This document shows, piece by piece, positions 14,678-23,309 of a stretch of 64,000 bases of DNA (the stretch's first letter is position 1; every line of letters starts with the position of its first letter). The notes beneath the pieces were generated by a model that saw only the letters and a program-made list of their open reading frames with translations, was not told the origin of the DNA and did not search any database. Origin of the DNA: Streptomyces lydicus (GTDB taxonomy: Bacteria; Actinomycetota; Actinomycetes; Streptomycetales; Streptomycetaceae). The position numbers were made by a program, and so were the translations under genes. The stretch lies in the NCBI RefSeq assembly GCF_000717345.1, contig NZ_JNZA01000036.1, positions 1-64,000 of the forward strand, given 5' to 3'.

Positions 14678-17236
14678 CTACTTGCGCATGACCTCCGGCT
14701 CGTGGCGGCGCAGCAGCCGTGCGACGACGAAGGCGAGTCCGACGCCCAGGCTGATCAGAATGATCATGTCCATCACGTAGACGCCGGTCTGGTGCTTCCA
14801 CAGCGGGTCGGGGTTGCCCAGCTCCCACGGGAGCAGGGTGTTCATGTCGGCCGTCGCGCCCATCGCGGCGACCGCCCAGCGCGACGGCATCAGCCAGGCC
14901 ACCTGGGCCACGCCGACGGTGTCGAAGAGCTGGAAGAGCACGCCGGTGAAGACCACCTGGACGATGGCGAACATGACCAGCAGCGGCATGGTCTTCTCGG
15001 CGGTCTTGACCAGCGAGGAGATGACCAGGCCGAACATCATCGAGGTGAAGCCCAGCGCGATGATCGCCAGCGTCATCTCGATCGCCGGCTGCTTGGGCAC
15101 GATCAGGCCCTCGGAGGGCATGTTGCGGGTCGAGAAGCCGATCAGCGCGATGATCACGCCCTGGAAGGCGGTGACCACACCGAGCACGATCACCTTGGAC
15201 ATCAAATACGCCGACCGCGACAGGCCGGTGGCCCGTTCGCGCTCGTAGATGACCCGCTCCTTGATCAGCTCACGGACGGAGTTCGCCGCGCCGGAGAAGC
15301 ACATGCCGACCGCGAGGATCAGCATGATCGTGCTGGCGTCGCGGTTGGTGCGGTGCCGGTTCAGCGGTCCGTAGCCGAGGCCGAAGTCGCTGGGGATCAG
15401 CATCGAGACGATGCCGAGCACCGCGGGCAGGATCACCATCAGCGCCAGGAAGCCGCGGTCGGAGGCGAGCACCGAGACGTAACGGCGCATCAGCGTCCAC
15501 AGCTGCGAGCCCCAGCTCTGGGACTTCTGGGTGCGGGCCGGCGGCGGCTGGACGTTCACCGACTGCGGGGCGACGGCGTCGATGTCCGCGGCGTACAACT
15601 GATAGTGCGGGGAGCCGCGCCAGCGGCCCATCCAGTCGTAGTCGCGGTAGTTCTCGAAGGCCGAGAAGACATCCGCCCAGGTGTCGTACTGGAAGAAGTT
15701 GAGCGCCTCCGCCGGCGGGCCGAAGTAGGCCACGCCGCCGCCCGGCGCCATCACCAGGAGCTTGTCGCAGAGGCCGAGTTCGGCCACGGAGTGGGTGACG
15801 ACCAGGACCGTGCGGCCGTCGTCGGCGAGGCCGCGCAGCAACTGCATGACATCGCGGTCCATGCCCGGGTCGAGGCCGGAGGTCGGCTCGTCCAGGAAGA
15901 TCAGCGACGGCTTGGTCAGCAGCTCCAGTGCCACCGAGACGCGCTTGCGCTGGCCGCCGGAGAGCGAGGTGACCTTCTTGTCCTTGTGGACGTGGAGCTT
16001 GAGCTCGTGCAGCACCTCGTCGATCCGGGCCTCACGCTCGGCCTCCGCGGTGTCGCCGGGGAAGCGGAGCTTGGCCGCGTACTTGAGGGCCTTCTGGACG
16101 GTCAGCTCCTTGTGCAGGATGTCGTCCTGCGGGACCAGACCGATGCGCTGACGCAGCTCGGCGAACTGCTTGTAGAGGTTCCGGTTGTCGTAGAGGACGT
16201 CGCCCTGGTCGGCGGGACGGTACCCGGTCAGCGCCTTGAGCAGCGTCGACTTGCCGGAGCCGGACGGGCCGATGACCGCGACCAGCGACTTCTCCGGGAC
16301 GCCGAAGGAGACGTCCTTGAGGATCTGCTTGCCGCCGTCGACGGTGACCGTGAGGTGCCGGGCCGAGAAGGAGACCTCGCCGGTGTCGACGAACTCCTCC
16401 AGCCGGTCGCCGACCAGCCGGAAGGTGGAGTGGCCGACGCCGATGATGTCGTTCGGGCCGACGGGGGCCTTGCCGGACTTGGGGACCGGCTGGCCGTTGA
16501 CGTAGGTGCCGTTGTGGCTGCCGAGGTCGCGGATCTCGAAGCGGCCGTCGGCGGTGGCGTGGAATTCGGCGTGGTGGCGGGAGACCTGGAGGTCGGAGAC
16601 GACCAGCTCGTTCTCCAGCGCACGGCCGATGCGCATCACCCGGCCCGTGTCGAGGCGGTGGAAGGTGGTCGGGCTGCGGTCGCCGGCCGGTGCTCCGGCC
16701 GGCCGCTGCGCGGGACGCTCCTGGGGCTGCGGGGCCGCCTGCTGGGGCGGGACGTACGGCGGCTGCTGGCCCTGCGGCGGCGCCTGCCAGCCCTGCTGTG
16801 CGGGCGGCGGCTGGTGCGCGGGCTGCTGGTGGGCCGGCGGCTGCTGCGCGGCCGGCGCCTGCCAGCCCTGCGCGGCCGCCTGCTGCTGCGGGGCCATCGC
16901 GGGCCGGGCGCTGAAGGCGTCGGCGGCCGGCGCCGCGGCGGAGAGCGTCATCCGGGGGCCGTCGGTGGCGTTGCCCAGATGCACGGCCGAGCCGGGGCCG
17001 ATCTCCATCTGGTGGATCCGCTGGCCCTGGATGTACGTGCCGTTGGTGCTGCCCTGGTCCTCGATCATCCAGCCGCGGCCGGCCCAGCGCACGGTGGCGT
17101 GCCGCCAGGAGACCCTGGCGTCGTCGAGCACCATGTCCCCCTGCGGATCACGGCCCACGTTGTAGGACCGGGACGGATCGAGCGTCCAGGTCCGTCCGTT
17201 CAATTCCAGTACGAGTTCAGGCACTCCATGCCCCAT
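14678..17236 (-). CDS. FHA-domain ABC transporter (Rv1747-like), ATPase-permease fusion
   Basis: Membrane exporter of 852 residues fusing phosphothreonine-reading FHA domains to a half-size ABC-2 transporter. FHA domain 1 (about 20-75) shows VGRD...VSWRHA and DQGSTNGTYIQG. A Gln/Pro/Ala-rich linker covers about 110-190. FHA domain 2 (205-262) has IGRALENELVVSDLQVSRHH and GSHNGTYVNG. The ABC ATPase has Walker A GPSGSGKST, signature LSGGQRKR and Walker B LIFLDEPTSGLDP. About six membrane segments follow from residue 595. This is the architecture of mycobacterial Rv1747, which is controlled by Ser/Thr kinases; the same is inferred here. The start is preceded by an overlapping ATG-TAA mini-frame. 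Substrate unknown. Confidence 0.93.
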   Translation of the reverse strand: MGHGVPELVLELNGRTWTLDPSRSYNVGRDPQGDMVLDDARVSWRHATVRWAGRGWMIEDQGSTNGTYIQGQRIHQMEIGPGSAVHLGNATDGPRMTLSAAAPAADAFSARPAMAPQQQAAAQGWQAPAAQQPPAHQQPAHQPPPAQQGWQAPPQGQQPPYVPPQQAAPQPQERPAQRPAGAPAGDRSPTTFHRLDTGRVMRIGRALENELVVSDLQVSRHHAEFHATADGRFEIRDLGSHNGTYVNGQPVPKSGKAPVGPNDIIGVGHSTFRLVGDRLEEFVDTGEVSFSARHLTVTVDGGKQILKDVSFGVPEKSLVAVIGPSGSGKSTLLKALTGYRPADQGDVLYDNRNLYKQFAELRQRIGLVPQDDILHKELTVQKALKYAAKLRFPGDTAEAEREARIDEVLHELKLHVHKDKKVTSLSGGQRKRVSVALELLTKPSLIFLDEPTSGLDPGMDRDVMQLLRGLADDGRTVLVVTHSVAELGLCDKLLVMAPGGGVAYFGPPAEALNFFQYDTWADVFSAFENYRDYDWMGRWRGSPHYQLYAADIDAVAPQSVNVQPPPARTQKSQSWGSQLWTLMRRYVSVLASDRGFLALMVILPAVLGIVSMLIPSDFGLGYGPLNRHRTNRDASTIMLILAVGMCFSGAANSVRELIKERVIYERERATGLSRSAYLMSKVIVLGVVTAFQGVIIALIGFSTRNMPSEGLIVPKQPAIEMTLAIIALGFTSMMFGLVISSLVKTAEKTMPLLVMFAIVQVVFTGVLFQLFDTVGVAQVAWLMPSRWAVAAMGATADMNTLLPWELGNPDPLWKHQTGVYVMDMIILISLGVGLAFVVARLLRRHEPEVMRK

Positions 17237-17241
17237 TACAT
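17236..17241 (-). promoter_or_regulatory. Minimal start-stop upstream frame (ATGTAA) overlapping the FHA-ABC start
   Basis: On the minus strand the sequence reads ATGTAATGGGG. An ATG at 17241 is immediately followed by TAA at 17238-17236, whose last A is the first base of the annotated ATG at 17236. GGGGGAC lies just upstream and could serve either start. Start-stop elements can modulate initiation at the overlapping start; an effect here is inference. Confidence 0.4.
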
Positions 17242-17807
17242 AGTCCCCCGAGTGACGCCCTGTATGGGAAGTCTAGGGATGGCGAACATCGTGAGGAACT
17301 ATTTCAGGCTCGGCCGGTGGACCGGAAACCGGGACGGGAGAGGGGTGCGAGCGGCTTCGGCCGGCCCTGCCAAAACTCCCGGAGCACGGGAAGAACCCAT
17401 GGAAGGGCAGGGATCACCGGATTACGGGTGTTCCGGACGGGCCGGTGTGCGCACGGGGGCTCAGGCAGCCGCCGGGACGCCGTGCGGGCCCACCCCGGAG
17501 GCCGCATCATGGGAGATAGCGGACACATCACTGAGCGGAACCACGGTCCGGCGCGGCCGTGGCCGTTGCGCTCCGTCACCGTTGCCGGGTGTCCGGAACG
17601 CCGTCCCGCGGCAAGGGCGTTGGCGTTCCCGGGCGCCGCGCCGCGGCGTGCGGAGCGGGACGGCCCCGGACACGACTCCATAACGATCGGCGGGACGGCC
17701 GGGGCCTCGGGGTGACGGGGTGCGGGCACGCGGCACCGGGTCCGGCCCGGTCCGAACCCCGGACACCCGTACGGACCCGGCGGCCCGGCGGTTACCGTAA
17801 GGGCACC
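17237..17807. other. 571-bp intergenic region between divergent genes
   Basis: It contains the divergent promoters for the FHA-ABC gene (minus) and serB (plus). On the minus strand TAGACT (about 17270) with a TTCCTC-like hexamer 17 bp upstream is a weak promoter candidate. On the plus strand TACCGT at 17793-17798 lies nine bases before the serB ATG. Open frames crossing the middle lack codon bias and ribosome-binding sites, so I see no gene. Confidence 0.5.
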
Positions 17808-19055
17808 ATGAGCGCATCGCAGATCCCGCCTGCCACCGCCGTAACGGGCGATGACGTACCGACCCTGCTCGTCAAGATCTTCGGGAAGGACCGGCCCGGC
17901 ATCACCGCAGGGCTCTTCGACACCCTCGCTGCCTACTCCGTCGATGTCGTGGACATCGAACAGGTCGTGACCCGGGGACGCATCACGCTGTGCGCGCTGG
18001 TCACCACCCCCTCCCCCGGCCAGGGCACCACCGGCTCGTCCGAGGGTGACCTGCGGGCGACCGTGCACAGCTGGGCCGAGTCGCTGAACCTCCAGGCGGA
18101 GATCATCTCCGGCCGGGGCGACAACCGTCCGCGCGGCACCGGCCGTTCGCACGTCACCGTGCTCGGGCACCCGCTCACCGCGGAGTCGGCCGCCGCCATC
18201 GCCGCCGCCATAACGGCTTCCGGCGGCAACATCGACCGTATTTTCCGGCTCGCCAAGTATCCGGTGACCGCCGTGGAGTTCGCGGTGTCCGGCGCCGTGA
18301 CCGAGGCGCTGCGCACCGTCCTGGCCCCCGAGGCGGCACGGCTGGGCGTGGACGTCGCGGTGGTCGCGGCCGGGCTGCAGCGCCGGGCGCAGCGGCTGGT
18401 CGTGATGGACGTCGACTCGACGCTGATCCAGGACGAGGTCATCGAGCTGTTCGCGGCGCACGCCGGCTGCGAGGCCGAGGTCGCCGAGGTGACCGCCGCC
18501 GCGATGCGCGGTGAGCTGGACTTCGAGCAGTCGCTGCACGCCCGCGTCGAGCTGCTCGGCGGTCTCGACGAGTCGGTGGTGGAGGCCGTGCGCAAGGAGG
18601 TACGGCTGACGCCCGGCGCCCGCACGCTGGTGCGCACCCTCAAGCGACTCGGCTATCAAGTCGGCGTCGTCTCGGGCGGTTTCACCCAGGTCACCGATGC
18701 GCTCAAGGAGGAGCTGGGGCTGGACTTCGCCTCCGCCAACACCCTGGAGATCGTCGACGGCAAGCTGACCGGCCGGGTCACCGGGGACATCGTGGACCGG
18801 GCCGGCAAGGCGCGGCTGCTGCGGGAGTTCGCGCGGCAGGCCGGGGTGCCGCTGGACCAGACCGTCGCGATCGGTGACGGCGCCAACGACCTGGACATGC
18901 TGAACACGGCCGGCCTCGGGGTGGCCTTCAACGCCAAGCCGGTGGTGCGGGAGGCGGCGCACACCGCGGTGAACGTGCCGTTCCTGGACACCGTGCTGTA
19001 CCTGCTGGGCATCACCCGGGAAGAGGTCGAGGCGGCGGACACCCACGCAGGGTGA
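17808..19055 (+). CDS. serB: Phosphoserine phosphatase SerB with N-terminal ACT domains
   Basis: Final step of serine biosynthesis: phosphoserine to serine plus phosphate. The 415-residue protein has tandem ACT-like regulatory domains (about 17-185; LLVKIFGKDRPGITAGLFD opens the first). The HAD phosphatase domain follows, with nucleophile motif VVMDVDSTLIQDE (Asp201, Asp203), conserved VVSGGF, and GDGANDLDM for Mg2+ binding. This two-ACT form is typical of actinobacteria. The start at 17808 is close behind TACCGT and an AAGGG, so the leader is very short or absent. A 15-bp-stem terminator separates it from the convergent SixA-like gene. Confidence 0.94.
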   Translation: MSASQIPPATAVTGDDVPTLLVKIFGKDRPGITAGLFDTLAAYSVDVVDIEQVVTRGRITLCALVTTPSPGQGTTGSSEGDLRATVHSWAESLNLQAEIISGRGDNRPRGTGRSHVTVLGHPLTAESAAAIAAAITASGGNIDRIFRLAKYPVTAVEFAVSGAVTEALRTVLAPEAARLGVDVAVVAAGLQRRAQRLVVMDVDSTLIQDEVIELFAAHAGCEAEVAEVTAAAMRGELDFEQSLHARVELLGGLDESVVEAVRKEVRLTPGARTLVRTLKRLGYQVGVVSGGFTQVTDALKEELGLDFASANTLEIVDGKLTGRVTGDIVDRAGKARLLREFARQAGVPLDQTVAIGDGANDLDMLNTAGLGVAFNAKPVVREAAHTAVNVPFLDTVLYLLGITREEVEAADTHAG

Positions 19056-19091
19056 GCGCGGCCCCCGCACGGGGCGCACGAGCAGCGAGAA

Positions 19092-19126
19092 GAGAAGGGC
19101 CCCGGCGGTGTGCCGGGGCCCTTCTC
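19092..19126. terminator. Bidirectional terminator between serB and the SixA-like gene
   Basis: gagaagggccccggc (19092-19106) and gccggggcccttctc (19112-19126) form a perfect 15-bp stem around a five-base loop, located between two convergent stops. Confidence 0.88.
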
Positions 19127-19181
19127 GTGGTGCGGGCCGGCGGGCCGGGGCCCCGCGCGGCGGCGCCGGCGGCCGCGTGGC

Positions 19182-19700
19182 TCAGCCCTGCGGCGTCCAG
19201 TACGCGATCAGCCGGCCGACGCCGTGCTCCAGCGCCTTCCACGAACCGTCGAAGGCGACCACGGCCAGGGCGGAGGTCGGGAAGCCGCTGCGGTTCATCC
19301 GCGGCAGCAGATCGGCCTCGGCCTCGCCGGACAGGGCGTCCGCGAGGGCGTGCACGCCCGGGTTGTGGCCGATCAGCATCAGGTCGTTGACGTCGTCGGG
19401 GGTCTCGTTCAGCAGCGCGATGAGCTCGCCGAGGGAGGCTTCGTAGATCCGCTCCTCGTAGACGGTCTTGGGCCGCTGCGGGAGCTCGTGGACGGCGAGC
19501 TTCCAGGTCTCGCGGGTGCGCAGGGACGTCGAGCACAGGGTCAGGTCGGGGATGATCCCGGTGCCGGCCAGCCAGCGGCCGGCGACGGGAGCGTCCCTGC
19601 GGCCGCGCTCGGCGAGCGGGCGCTCATGGTCGCTGGTCTCCGACCATTCGGCCTTGGCGTGTCGGAGGAGGACAATCCGGCGGGGTGTATCGGCGCTCAT
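19182..19700 (-). CDS. SixA-like histidine phosphatase
   Basis: Small phosphohistidine phosphatase of 172 residues in the histidine phosphatase superfamily. The catalytic histidine is in IVLLRHAKAEWSE (RHG-type motif with Ala), with LRTRETW following and the second histidine in LMLIGHNPGVHAL. SixA proteins dephosphorylate histidine-phosphotransfer domains or phosphotransferase-system proteins; the target here is unknown. Start at ATG 19700, giving MSADTPRRIVLLRH. The gene is convergent with serB and 86 bp downstream of a small membrane-protein gene on the same strand. Confidence 0.88.
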   Translation of the reverse strand: MSADTPRRIVLLRHAKAEWSETSDHERPLAERGRRDAPVAGRWLAGTGIIPDLTLCSTSLRTRETWKLAVHELPQRPKTVYEERIYEASLGELIALLNETPDDVNDLMLIGHNPGVHALADALSGEAEADLLPRMNRSGFPTSALAVVAFDGSWKALEHGVGRLIAYWTPQG

Positions 19701-19786
19701 GCGTCCCAGCTTCGCACGAAAGACGGCGTGCGGCGCGGGGTGTTGGAGCGCTCCCCCTGCAGGGTGACGGCGCACGCGGGCGCTCC

Positions 19787-20026
19787 TCACGCACCGATGC
19801 CGAGGAGCCGGGCGAGCAGCTCCAGCAGCGGCGCCAGGCCCTGCGGGGCACCCGCCGCGCTGGCCCGGGACGGGCTCGCCACCAGGGCCAGCAGGACGGT
19901 GAAGGAGACGACCGGCAGCGCCAGCGCCCACCACGGCAGGCGGGCCCGCAGACCGGGCGTCCGCAGGCCGCGGGTCCGCGGGCGGCGGGCCCTGGCAGCG
20001 GGTGGCCGGCTGAACGCGGCGGACAT
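19787..20026 (-). CDS. Small single-span membrane protein, unknown function
   Basis: A 79-residue protein with a basic Arg/Pro-rich N-terminus (residues 8-30), one strongly hydrophobic segment WWALALPVVSFTVLLALVA (about 31-50), and a hydrophobic C-terminal tail ending LLELLARLLGIGA. It may be a signal-anchored or secreted small protein. Start ATG at 20026 is preceded by CGGAGG at good spacing, which favours it over the longer frame from 20077. Third-position G/C bias is strong. I do not recognise the family. Confidence 0.6.
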   Translation of the reverse strand: MSAAFSRPPAARARRPRTRGLRTPGLRARLPWWALALPVVSFTVLLALVASPSRASAAGAPQGLAPLLELLARLLGIGA

Positions 20027-20156
20027 ACGGATCGCCTCCGGGGCGGATCGGAGCCGCGCGGCCACCGGCCGCGCCACCGCGGGTGCGGTGTACTCCGAAG
20101 CTACGGATCACCGGCGGCCGTTCCTACCCGGGAAGCCACCCACTTCCCCCTGAGGC

Positions 20157-20174
20157 CCGTCCCCTAGGGGACGG
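20157..20174. repeat. 18-bp perfect palindrome
   Basis: CCGTCCCCTAGGGGACGG is its own reverse complement. It lies 37-54 bp downstream of the minus-strand microprotein stop at 20211, within a GC-rich tract. It may be part of a terminator or a regulator site; there is no central loop, so DNA-level binding is at least as likely as an RNA hairpin. Confidence 0.6.
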
Positions 20175-20210
20175 GGGGGTGTCCCCACCCCGCGGGGCGG
20201 GGCCGCGGGG

Positions 20211-20327
20211 TCACGGCGCCGCGATACTGGCCACGATCGCGACGACGACGGTCACACCGAGCATGAGGCCCAGCATGAGGAGCAGCTTCTTCTGGCTGTT
20301 CTGGGGATTCGGTTCGAGCACTGGCAT
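20211..20327 (-). CDS. SGM_5486-family transporter-associated microprotein
   Basis: A 38-residue gene too short for most gene callers. The product MPVLEPNPQNSQKKLL... begins with a short polar Asn/Gln-rich segment and continues as a single hydrophobic helix (LMLGVTVVVAIVASIAAP). I recognise the pattern of the SGM_5486 family, tiny membrane proteins found beside MFS transporters in Streptomyces. Start ATG at 20327, stop at 20211. It lies 16 bp downstream of the MFS gene on the same strand, so it is probably cotranscribed and may be a small subunit or modulator of that transporter. Confidence 0.8.
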   Translation of the reverse strand: MPVLEPNPQNSQKKLLLMLGLMLGVTVVVAIVASIAAP

Positions 20328-20343
20328 GGGCCCAGTCTCCCAC

Positions 20344-21639
20344 TCAGGTCTCGTCCTCGATCCGGCGGTCCCGCCCGGCCAGCACCCCCACCGCGATCTG
20401 CGGCACCATCAGCCCGGCCATCAGGGCGATCGGCAGCCCCCAGCCGCCGCTGTGCTGGTAGAGCGTGCCGACCAGCAGCGGCCCGGGGATGGAGATCAGA
20501 TAGCCGACGCTCTGCGCGAAGGCGGAGAGCTTGACGACCCCGGCGGAGCTGGTCGAACGCATCCCGATCATGGTCAGGGCCAGCGGGAAGGCGCAGTTCG
20601 AGATGCCCATCAGCAGCGCCCAGGCCCAGGCGCCGGCGGCCGGCGCAAGCCACAGCCCGGCGTAACCGGCCAGGCCGCACAGGCCGAGCAGCACGGCGAG
20701 CGGGCCCTGGTGCCGCATCCGGGAGGCGAGCCGGGGCAGCACGAAGGAGAGCGGGACACCCATCGCCATGGTGACCGCGAGCAGCACGCCCGCCGTACCG
20801 GCCGAGACCCCGGCGTCGCGGAAGATCTGCGGCATCCAGCCCATGGTGATGTACGCGGCGGTGGCCTGCAGGCCGAAGAAGACGGCCAGCGCCCAGGCGG
20901 TGGGCGAGGAGGCGATCCGCACCGGGGGCTCCGCGGGGCGCGCGGGTTCGTCCGCGGCCGGACCCGCGGTGCCGCGGCGCCGGCCCGGCCCGGCGAGCCA
21001 GGGCAGTACGGCGACCACGGCGAGCGCCGCCCACACGGCCAGGCCGGTCCGCCAACTGCCGCCCAGCGCACGGGTCATGGGGACGGTGAGCGCCGCGGCC
21101 AGCGAGGTGCCCAGGGCCAGCGCCATCGAGTAGAGACCGGTCATCGGGCCCACCCGGTCGGGGAACCAGCTCTTGATCACGACCGGCATCAGCACATTGC
21201 TGACCGCGATGCCGGCCAGGGCGAGCGCGCTGCCGGCGAGGAAGCCGCCGGTGCCGCCCGCGTACGGGCGCACCGCGACGCCGACCGCGACCGCGGCCAT
21301 CCCGGCGCAGACCACCGCGCCGGGCCCCCAGCGCCGGGCCAGCCGGGGGGCCGCGAAGCCGAAGACGGCGAAGCACAGGGGCGGTACGGAGGTAAGCAGC
21401 CCGGCCAGGGTGCCGCTCATGCCGAGGCCGTCGCGGACCTCCTCCAGGAGCGCGCCGAGGCTGGTGATGGCGGGGCGGAGGTTGAGCGCCGCCAGGACGA
21501 GACCGACCGTCACGATCCGCGGCAGCCAGCGGGCGAGCGGGCCGCCGGCCGGCGGCTCCGGTGTGCCGGGGGCCGGGGCGGTGGGGGTGGTACGGGGCCC
21601 GGCGGCGGGGCCGAGGGTCGCGAGGTCGTCGTCTGCCAT
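20344..21639 (-). CDS. CynX/NimT-family MFS transporter
   Basis: Twelve-span major facilitator protein of 431 residues, related to CynX/NimT (cyanate or 2-nitroimidazole type exporters); the true substrate is unknown. The first membrane segment begins after a Pro-rich N-terminal tail at about residue 40. Loop-2 motif APRLARRWGPG and NVLMPVVIKSWFPDRVG are typical of the subfamily. The ATG at 21639 is chosen over those at 21648 and 21651 because a perfect TATGAT lies seven bases upstream, which would give a leaderless message. The divergent GntR/FCD regulator and the downstream microprotein form a compact locus with it. Confidence 0.85.
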   Translation of the reverse strand: MADDDLATLGPAAGPRTTPTAPAPGTPEPPAGGPLARWLPRIVTVGLVLAALNLRPAITSLGALLEEVRDGLGMSGTLAGLLTSVPPLCFAVFGFAAPRLARRWGPGAVVCAGMAAVAVGVAVRPYAGGTGGFLAGSALALAGIAVSNVLMPVVIKSWFPDRVGPMTGLYSMALALGTSLAAALTVPMTRALGGSWRTGLAVWAALAVVAVLPWLAGPGRRRGTAGPAADEPARPAEPPVRIASSPTAWALAVFFGLQATAAYITMGWMPQIFRDAGVSAGTAGVLLAVTMAMGVPLSFVLPRLASRMRHQGPLAVLLGLCGLAGYAGLWLAPAAGAWAWALLMGISNCAFPLALTMIGMRSTSSAGVVKLSAFAQSVGYLISIPGPLLVGTLYQHSGGWGLPIALMAGLMVPQIAVGVLAGRDRRIEDET

Positions 21640-21646
21640 AGGAGCC

Positions 21647-21677
21647 ATCATAGAATCATGGGATGAATGCCTGTCCA
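21647..21677 (-). promoter_or_regulatory. Promoter of the MFS gene with repeated ATCAT elements
   Basis: On the minus strand TGGACA (21677-21672), a 19-bp spacer and TATGAT (21652-21647) precede the ATG at 21639 by seven bases, the geometry of a leaderless start. On the plus strand ATCAT-AGA-ATCAT-GGG-ATGAA (21647-21667) forms direct and inverted repeats over the same bases and is a candidate operator for the divergent GntR regulator. Confidence 0.5.
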
Positions 21678-21784
21678 GCCGATATCGGTAGCCTCTGCTG
21701 TCCCGGGCGGCGCCGGGGGCCGGAAGGACCCGCCGGGCGCCGTGCCGCAGCCACCCGTCCGCCCCTGCACCCCGGAGCGCAGCC

Positions 21785-22468
21785 ATGCCTCTGACCTCGC
21801 CCCGCCGCTCCGCGCTGGCCGACCAGGTGATCGCGCAGCTGCGCGCCCAGATCACCTCCGGTGAGTGGCCGGTGGGAGCCCGCATCCCCACCGAGCCGGA
21901 GCTCGTCGAGCAGCTCGGGGTGGCGCGCAACACCGTCCGCGAGGCGGTCCGCGCGCTGGCCCACAACGGGCTGCTGGACATCCGGCAGGGCTCGGGCACG
22001 TACGTGGTGGCGACCAGCGAGCTGGCCGGGGTGATGAACCGGCGGTTCGCGGCGGCCGAGCCCGGGCACGTCGCCGAGCTGCGCAGCGCCCTGGAGGCGA
22101 CCGCCGCCCGGCTCGCCGCGCGCCGCCGTACGGAGCAGGACCTGCGGCAGCTCGACGCGCTGCTGGAGCGGCGCGAGGCGGCCTGGAGGTCGGGGGCGGC
22201 CGAGTCCTTCGTGGAGGCGGACGCGACGTTGCACATGGCGATCGTGGCGGCCTCGCACAACGAGGTGCTGGCCGAGATCTACGCCGACCTCGGCGGCGTG
22301 CTGCGCGACTTCCTGCGGGCCGATGTCGGCGAGGAACTGCGGCCCGAGGCGCACATGGACCACTCCCGCCTGGTGGAGGCGATCCGCGCGGGCGACGGCG
22401 ACCGGGCGGCGGCCGAGGCGGGCGCCCACCCCTTCGGCTGCCGGCCGGGCCTCGCCGAACTCGCCTGA
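21785..22468 (+). CDS. GntR-family (FadR/FCD) transcriptional regulator
   Basis: Repressor-type regulator of 227 residues. The N-terminal winged helix (about 9-72) has IPTEPELVEQLGVARNTVRE and LLDIRQGSGTYV, the GntR signature. The FCD ligand domain (80-220) shows the metal-binding pattern with DATLHMAI and HMDHSRLVEAI. It is transcribed away from the MFS gene and probably controls it through the repeats around 21647-21667. Many such regulators sense organic acids; the effector is unknown. Start ATG 21785. A hairpin terminator follows 14 bp after the stop. Confidence 0.88.
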   Translation: MPLTSPRRSALADQVIAQLRAQITSGEWPVGARIPTEPELVEQLGVARNTVREAVRALAHNGLLDIRQGSGTYVVATSELAGVMNRRFAAAEPGHVAELRSALEATAARLAARRRTEQDLRQLDALLERREAAWRSGAAESFVEADATLHMAIVAASHNEVLAEIYADLGGVLRDFLRADVGEELRPEAHMDHSRLVEAIRAGDGDRAAAEAGAHPFGCRPGLAELA

Positions 22469-22481
22469 ACCCCGGGAAACG

Positions 22482-22518
22482 CGTACTGCCCGCCCCGGAG
22501 ACCGGGACGGGCAGTACG
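22482..22518. terminator. Terminator between the GntR gene and fabI
   Basis: cgtactgcccg (22482-22492) pairs with cgggcagtacg (22508-22518), with further CCCGG/CCGGG pairing inside. It lies between the convergent stops of the regulator and fabI. Confidence 0.85.
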
Positions 22519-22533
22519 GACGAGCTCGGGGCG

Positions 22534-23304
22534 TCAGGCGCCCATCATGTGCACACCGCCGTCGACGTGCACGATCTCGCCGGTCGTCCGCGGGAAGAAG
22601 TCGGACAGCATGCCGACGACGCCGCGGCCGGCCGGCTCCGGGTCGGCCAGGTCCCAGCCGATCGGGGCGCGGTGGTTCCACACGTCCGCCAGCTCCTCGA
22701 AGCCGGGGATGGACTTGGCGGCCATCGACTTGATCGGGCCGGCCGAGACCAGGTTGCAGCGGATGCCCTGGGGGCCCAGGTCGCGCGCCAGGTAGCGGTT
22801 GGTGCTCTCCAGCGCCGCCTTGGCCACGCCCATCCAGTCGTACTTCGGCCAGGCGATCTGCGCGTCGAAGGTGAGGCCGACGACCGCGCCGCCGTGCTCC
22901 ATGAGCGGCAGGCAGGCCATCGTCAGCGACTTGTAGGAGTACGCCGAGACCTGCACCGCGGTGCCGACGTCCTCCCAGCTCGCCTCCAGGAAGTTGAAGG
23001 CGCCCTGCGGGCCGAAGGCGATGGAGTGCACGATGCCGTCGATGCGGGCGCCCTCGCCCTGGTGCTCACGGATCTTGTCCGCCAGCCCGTCCAGGTGCTC
23101 CTGGTTGGTGACGTCCAGCTCGATGACCGGGGCTTCCTTGGGGAGCCGCTTGGCGATCCGCTCGACGAGGGAGAGCCGGCCGAAGCCGGTGAGGATGACC
23201 TCGGCGCCCTCGTTCTGGGCGACCTTGGCCGCCTGGAAGGCGATCGAGGACTCGGTCAGGACACCCGTGACGAGGATGCGCTTGCCTGCAAGGATTCCAC
23301 TCAT
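22534..23304 (-). CDS. fabI: Enoyl-[ACP] reductase, InhA/FabI type
   Basis: NADH-dependent enoyl-ACP reductase, last reduction of each fatty-acid elongation cycle, 256 residues. The nucleotide site is ITGVLTESSIAF-like (RILVTGVLTESSIA, residues 9-22). The catalytic Tyr/Lys pair with the enoyl-reductase six-residue spacing is YDWMGVAKAAL, matching InhA YxxMxxxK. IVHSIAFGPQG and the C-terminal TGEIVHVDGGVHMMGA are also characteristic. It lies five bases downstream of fabG on the same strand; the fabG-fabI pair corresponds to mycobacterial mabA-inhA. Confidence 0.95.
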   Translation of the reverse strand: MSGILAGKRILVTGVLTESSIAFQAAKVAQNEGAEVILTGFGRLSLVERIAKRLPKEAPVIELDVTNQEHLDGLADKIREHQGEGARIDGIVHSIAFGPQGAFNFLEASWEDVGTAVQVSAYSYKSLTMACLPLMEHGGAVVGLTFDAQIAWPKYDWMGVAKAALESTNRYLARDLGPQGIRCNLVSAGPIKSMAAKSIPGFEELADVWNHRAPIGWDLADPEPAGRGVVGMLSDFFPRTTGEIVHVDGGVHMMGA

Positions 23305-23309
23305 GGTGA

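Noticed and set aside
14666..17683. 1005-codon open frame on the plus strand opposite the FHA-ABC gene
   Set aside because: Asp/Gly/Val/His-rich shadow product with no domain; the opposing frame has complete FHA and ABC motifs.
17317..17715. 132-codon plus-strand frame upstream of serB
   Set aside because: Third-position bias is poor, there is no ribosome-binding site, and the product looks random; the region is better explained as divergent promoters.
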